Shown piece by piece: positions 6,871 to 8,645 of a stretch of 8,645 nt of DNA (within the stretch, counting starts at the first letter, position 1; every line of letters starts with the position of its first letter). The DNA comes from an uncultured Collinsella sp. (GTDB lineage Bacteria > Actinomycetota > Coriobacteriia > Coriobacteriales > Coriobacteriaceae). The notes beneath the pieces were generated by a model, which worked only from the letters and a program-made list of their open reading frames with translations, was not told where the DNA came from and searched no databases. The stretch lies in NCBI GenBank assembly GCA_900551635.1, contig URWQ01000044.1:1-8645 (forward strand), in the 5' to 3' direction. Made by a program: the position numbers and the translations under genes.

Positions 6871-7662
6871 CTACATCCTCACACCTGGCTTGGGATGCCT
6901 GTACTGACCGTGGGATGCCGTGCGCTTACCGTGCGAGATGGCAAATTTGGGACAACAGTGCAGGCAACGAAGGCAGGCTGCGCACTCCGGCTTTGTCCAG
7001 ACGGGAAGGCCGTCGCGCATCTCAATCGCCGCCATGGGGCAGCGCTTGGCACACAGGCCGCAGCCGATGCAGCGATCGGCATCGACGGCAAACTTGCTCG
7101 TCTGTTGCATGCGCGGCAGCCCAATTGCGTGATACACGCACGATGCAAACAGAGGCACGCGATGGCGCATCATGTTGCCCGTGCGGCGTGCCCGCACCGC
7201 CTCGATCACGGCATCAATCTGCGCCTCGGCAGCTCTATTGATACTCTCAACCTTTTGAGGGTCAGACAGGTCGAAAACAGGCGTCCAGGTATCGGGCATC
7301 TTGACGCTCATCGCCGCATCTAACTCGAGCCCACGCTCGTGTAGCAGATCGCGGGCGAACTTGGCCGATTGCCCGGTCGTCGAACCATATGTCGAGACAT
7401 AGAACGTATAGGGGCGCTCGCCGCCCTTTGTGCCGGCAGCAACCGATAGGTCGACAGTCTTCAAAAACTCGATCATTGGCGTCGGCAAGCCCCAGGCGTA
7501 TACCGGGGCGACAAACCCCAGCCGACAGGGGCCTTCCATCACAGCAAGGTGAAGGATCTCGGCATCAAAGCGCTCAATCGACATAACTTTGTCGCTTGTC
7601 GCCGCTGCAATGCGACGCGCCACATGCTCGCTGTTCCCTGTCGCGCTAAAGTACAGGATCAT
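6871..7662 (-). CDS. EFR1-type flavodoxin/2x[4Fe-4S] ferredoxin fusion
   Basis: This is a 263-residue predicted electron-transfer protein. The N-terminal half is flavodoxin-like, with the FMN phosphate loop FSATGNS at 5-11, a WGLPTPM segment at 58-63 and a YGSTTG loop at 92-97. The C-terminal half has two ferredoxin motifs: Cys198, 201, 204, 208 (CIGCGLCAKRCP) and Cys227, 230, 233, 237 (CAACLRCLHCCP), each set to hold one [4Fe-4S] cluster. This arrangement is the EFR1 family, common in anaerobes. The start is the ATG at 7660-7662 (MILYFSATGNS), preceded by CAGGGG; the frame extends about 290 bases further upstream but overlaps the channel gene and encodes nothing like a flavodoxin. It begins 35 bp after the chloride-channel stop with no terminator between, so both may share a transcript. 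Partner enzymes are unknown. Confidence 0.92.
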   Translation of the reverse strand: MILYFSATGNSEHVARRIAAATSDKVMSIERFDAEILHLAVMEGPCRLGFVAPVYAWGLPTPMIEFLKTVDLSVAAGTKGGERPYTFYVSTYGSTTGQSAKFARDLLHERGLELDAAMSVKMPDTWTPVFDLSDPQKVESINRAAEAQIDAVIEAVRARRTGNMMRHRVPLFASCVYHAIGLPRMQQTSKFAVDADRCIGCGLCAKRCPMAAIEMRDGLPVWTKPECAACLRCLHCCPKFAISHGKRTASHGQYRHPKPGVRM

Positions 7663-7697
7663 CTCGTACCCCTGGAATTGACTCGTGAAAAACCGCG

Positions 7698-8645
7698 CTA
7701 CTTGCGCAGCGGCTTGGGCAGCGGAATGCCGGCGGCGATAACGGCAGCGATGATCATGCAGACGATACCCTTGAGTGGGAAGCACATGAGCAGCAGGCCC
7801 ACGACCATGACCGGCTGGCGCATGACCGCACCCATCGTCGATGCCGTGCAGACGGCGACGCAAAAGACCGGATCTGCGCCGGTGAGGATGGCAAAGCCGT
7901 AGCCCAGGCTCACACCCGAGAAGATAACCGGGAAGAAGTGGCCGCCACGCCAACCAAGGTTGATGAGGGCGGGCGTCAGCATGGCCTTAACAAGACCGGT
8001 CGCGATAAGCACGCCAGCGGGAATGGTCAGGTAGGTTTCCATGAGCACGTCGGCCTGGGTCTCGCCGGCAAACATGGTGTAGGGCAGGACCGTGCCGCAG
8101 ATGGCGAGCGCCAGACCGGCCAGCATGGCTTTGACGACAGGGCGCGCCCCTATTGCATGGGCAAGCGCTTCGCTCGCATGCTCAGAGACAAAGAACAGCC
8201 AACCGCATACGGTGCCGACCAGCGCCAGCGGAATGAGCCAAACAAGTTCCAGGTTGCCTACCTCGGCAGCCTCGAACCTGGGCATGCCCATGCCACCGCC
8301 CACAAGCTGGCCAAGCAGCAGGTAGGTGCCCAGACCGCCGGCAATCGCAATGCCGTAGACCACCATCTTTTGCGCCTTGGGCAGCTTGATGGTGATCTCG
8401 CCGGACATGGACTCATCGTCGGCGTCTTCGCCCTGGCCGTCAGTACTTCCGGCAAGCGGCGCCACAAAGCCAAAGACGGGCGCGGTAAAGAGTGCCGTCA
8501 GGGCAGCCTGGGTGCCCAGCAGCGTGAGCTCCCTAAACTCGGCGCCAAAGCGACGCATGCGATCGCCGACCCAGCTGCACAGACCCGCGATGACGCCGGT
8601 CAGGCCGGCCTCCGGTCCAATGCTGCCGCCAAACAGCAGCGGCAG
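7698..8645 (-). CDS. ClC-family chloride channel (partial, 5' end beyond window)
   Basis: The last 315 residues of a ClC-type chloride channel or Cl-/H+ antiporter are visible; the frame stays open to the window edge, so the ATG at 8556-8558 is not the start. GGSIGPEAGL at visible residues 6-15 is the counterpart of the ion-path motif G(K/R)EGP, here with the Pro-Glu order seen in YfeO-like proteins. GWRGGHFFPVIFSG at 231-244 matches the GG.F.P filter loop. About nine hydrophobic segments are visible. An acidic insert, GQGEDADDESMSGE (70-83), lies between helices and is probably cytoplasmic. It ends at TAG 7698-7700, 35 bp ahead of the ferredoxin gene. The missing N-terminus should be about 100 residues. 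Whether it is channel or antiporter cannot be decided here. Confidence 0.93.
   Translation of the reverse strand: MPLLFGGSIGPEAGLTGVIAGLCSWVGDRMRRFGAEFRELTLLGTQAALTALFTAPVFGFVAPLAGSTDGQGEDADDESMSGEITIKLPKAQKMVVYGIAIAGGLGTYLLLGQLVGGGMGMPRFEAAEVGNLELVWLIPLALVGTVCGWLFFVSEHASEALAHAIGARPVVKAMLAGLALAICGTVLPYTMFAGETQADVLMETYLTIPAGVLIATGLVKAMLTPALINLGWRGGHFFPVIFSGVSLGYGFAILTGADPVFCVAVCTASTMGAVMRQPVMVVGLLLMCFPLKGIVCMIIAAVIAAGIPLPKPLRK

Noticed and set aside
7663..7953. N-terminal extension of the ferredoxin fusion to 7953
   Set aside because: It overlaps the end of the chloride-channel gene in another frame. The flavodoxin fold begins exactly at MILYFSATGNS.
8556..8558. Start codon of the chloride channel at 8558
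   Set aside because: The frame upstream to the window edge encodes the conserved GGSIGPEAGL segment, so this Met is internal and the gene is truncated by the window.

Overview
The window looks like a chromosomal segment of a high-GC, low-complexity gut actinobacterium. Gene content and codon use fit the Coriobacteriia, with Collinsella as my best guess. That placement rests on overall character, not on a marker gene, so it is an inference. There is no phage, CRISPR, tRNA or rRNA gene and no transposase.

Layout. Positions 1-97 may hold the last codons of an unrecognised + strand gene. Positions 148-1716 hold a minus-strand unit: a good promoter (1646-1674), a leader ending in a hairpin and A-rich tail that strongly resembles a preQ1-I riboswitch (1567-1616), a VUT/YhhQ-family queuosine-precursor transporter (838-1560), and a short-chain dehydrogenase (148-828). 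The dehydrogenase's Shine-Dalgarno overlaps the transporter's stop codon, and the unit ends in a clear intrinsic terminator (111-146). Upstream, also on the minus strand, is prfC, encoding peptide chain release factor 3 (1717-3330).

From 3470 the + strand carries a GntR/YtrA-type three-gene operon: a small regulator (3548-3928), an ABC ATPase (3953-4834) and an ABC-2 type permease (4831-5529, 4-bp ATGA overlap). Its promoter is covered by a perfect 9+9 bp inverted repeat (3487-3520), a likely operator for autoregulation. A terminator-like hairpin (5539-5571) follows.

Positions 5572-5979 have no convincing gene. They hold a long inverted repeat with 38-bp arms (35/38 identical, 5658-5695 and 5804-5841). 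In its loop lies a degenerate tandem 22-nt repeat. This looks like a dispersed non-coding element and is one of the two most interesting parts of the window. Then comes an EamA/DMT transporter with an obvious internal duplication (5980-6855, +).

The right end is minus strand. A ClC-family chloride channel is cut by the window edge (7698-8645+). A flavodoxin/ferredoxin fusion of the EFR1 type (6871-7662) follows 35 bp downstream and is convergent with the EamA gene.

Main leads: the probable preQ1 riboswitch controlling a transporter plus a dehydrogenase not known from queuosine metabolism, and the large inverted-repeat element.
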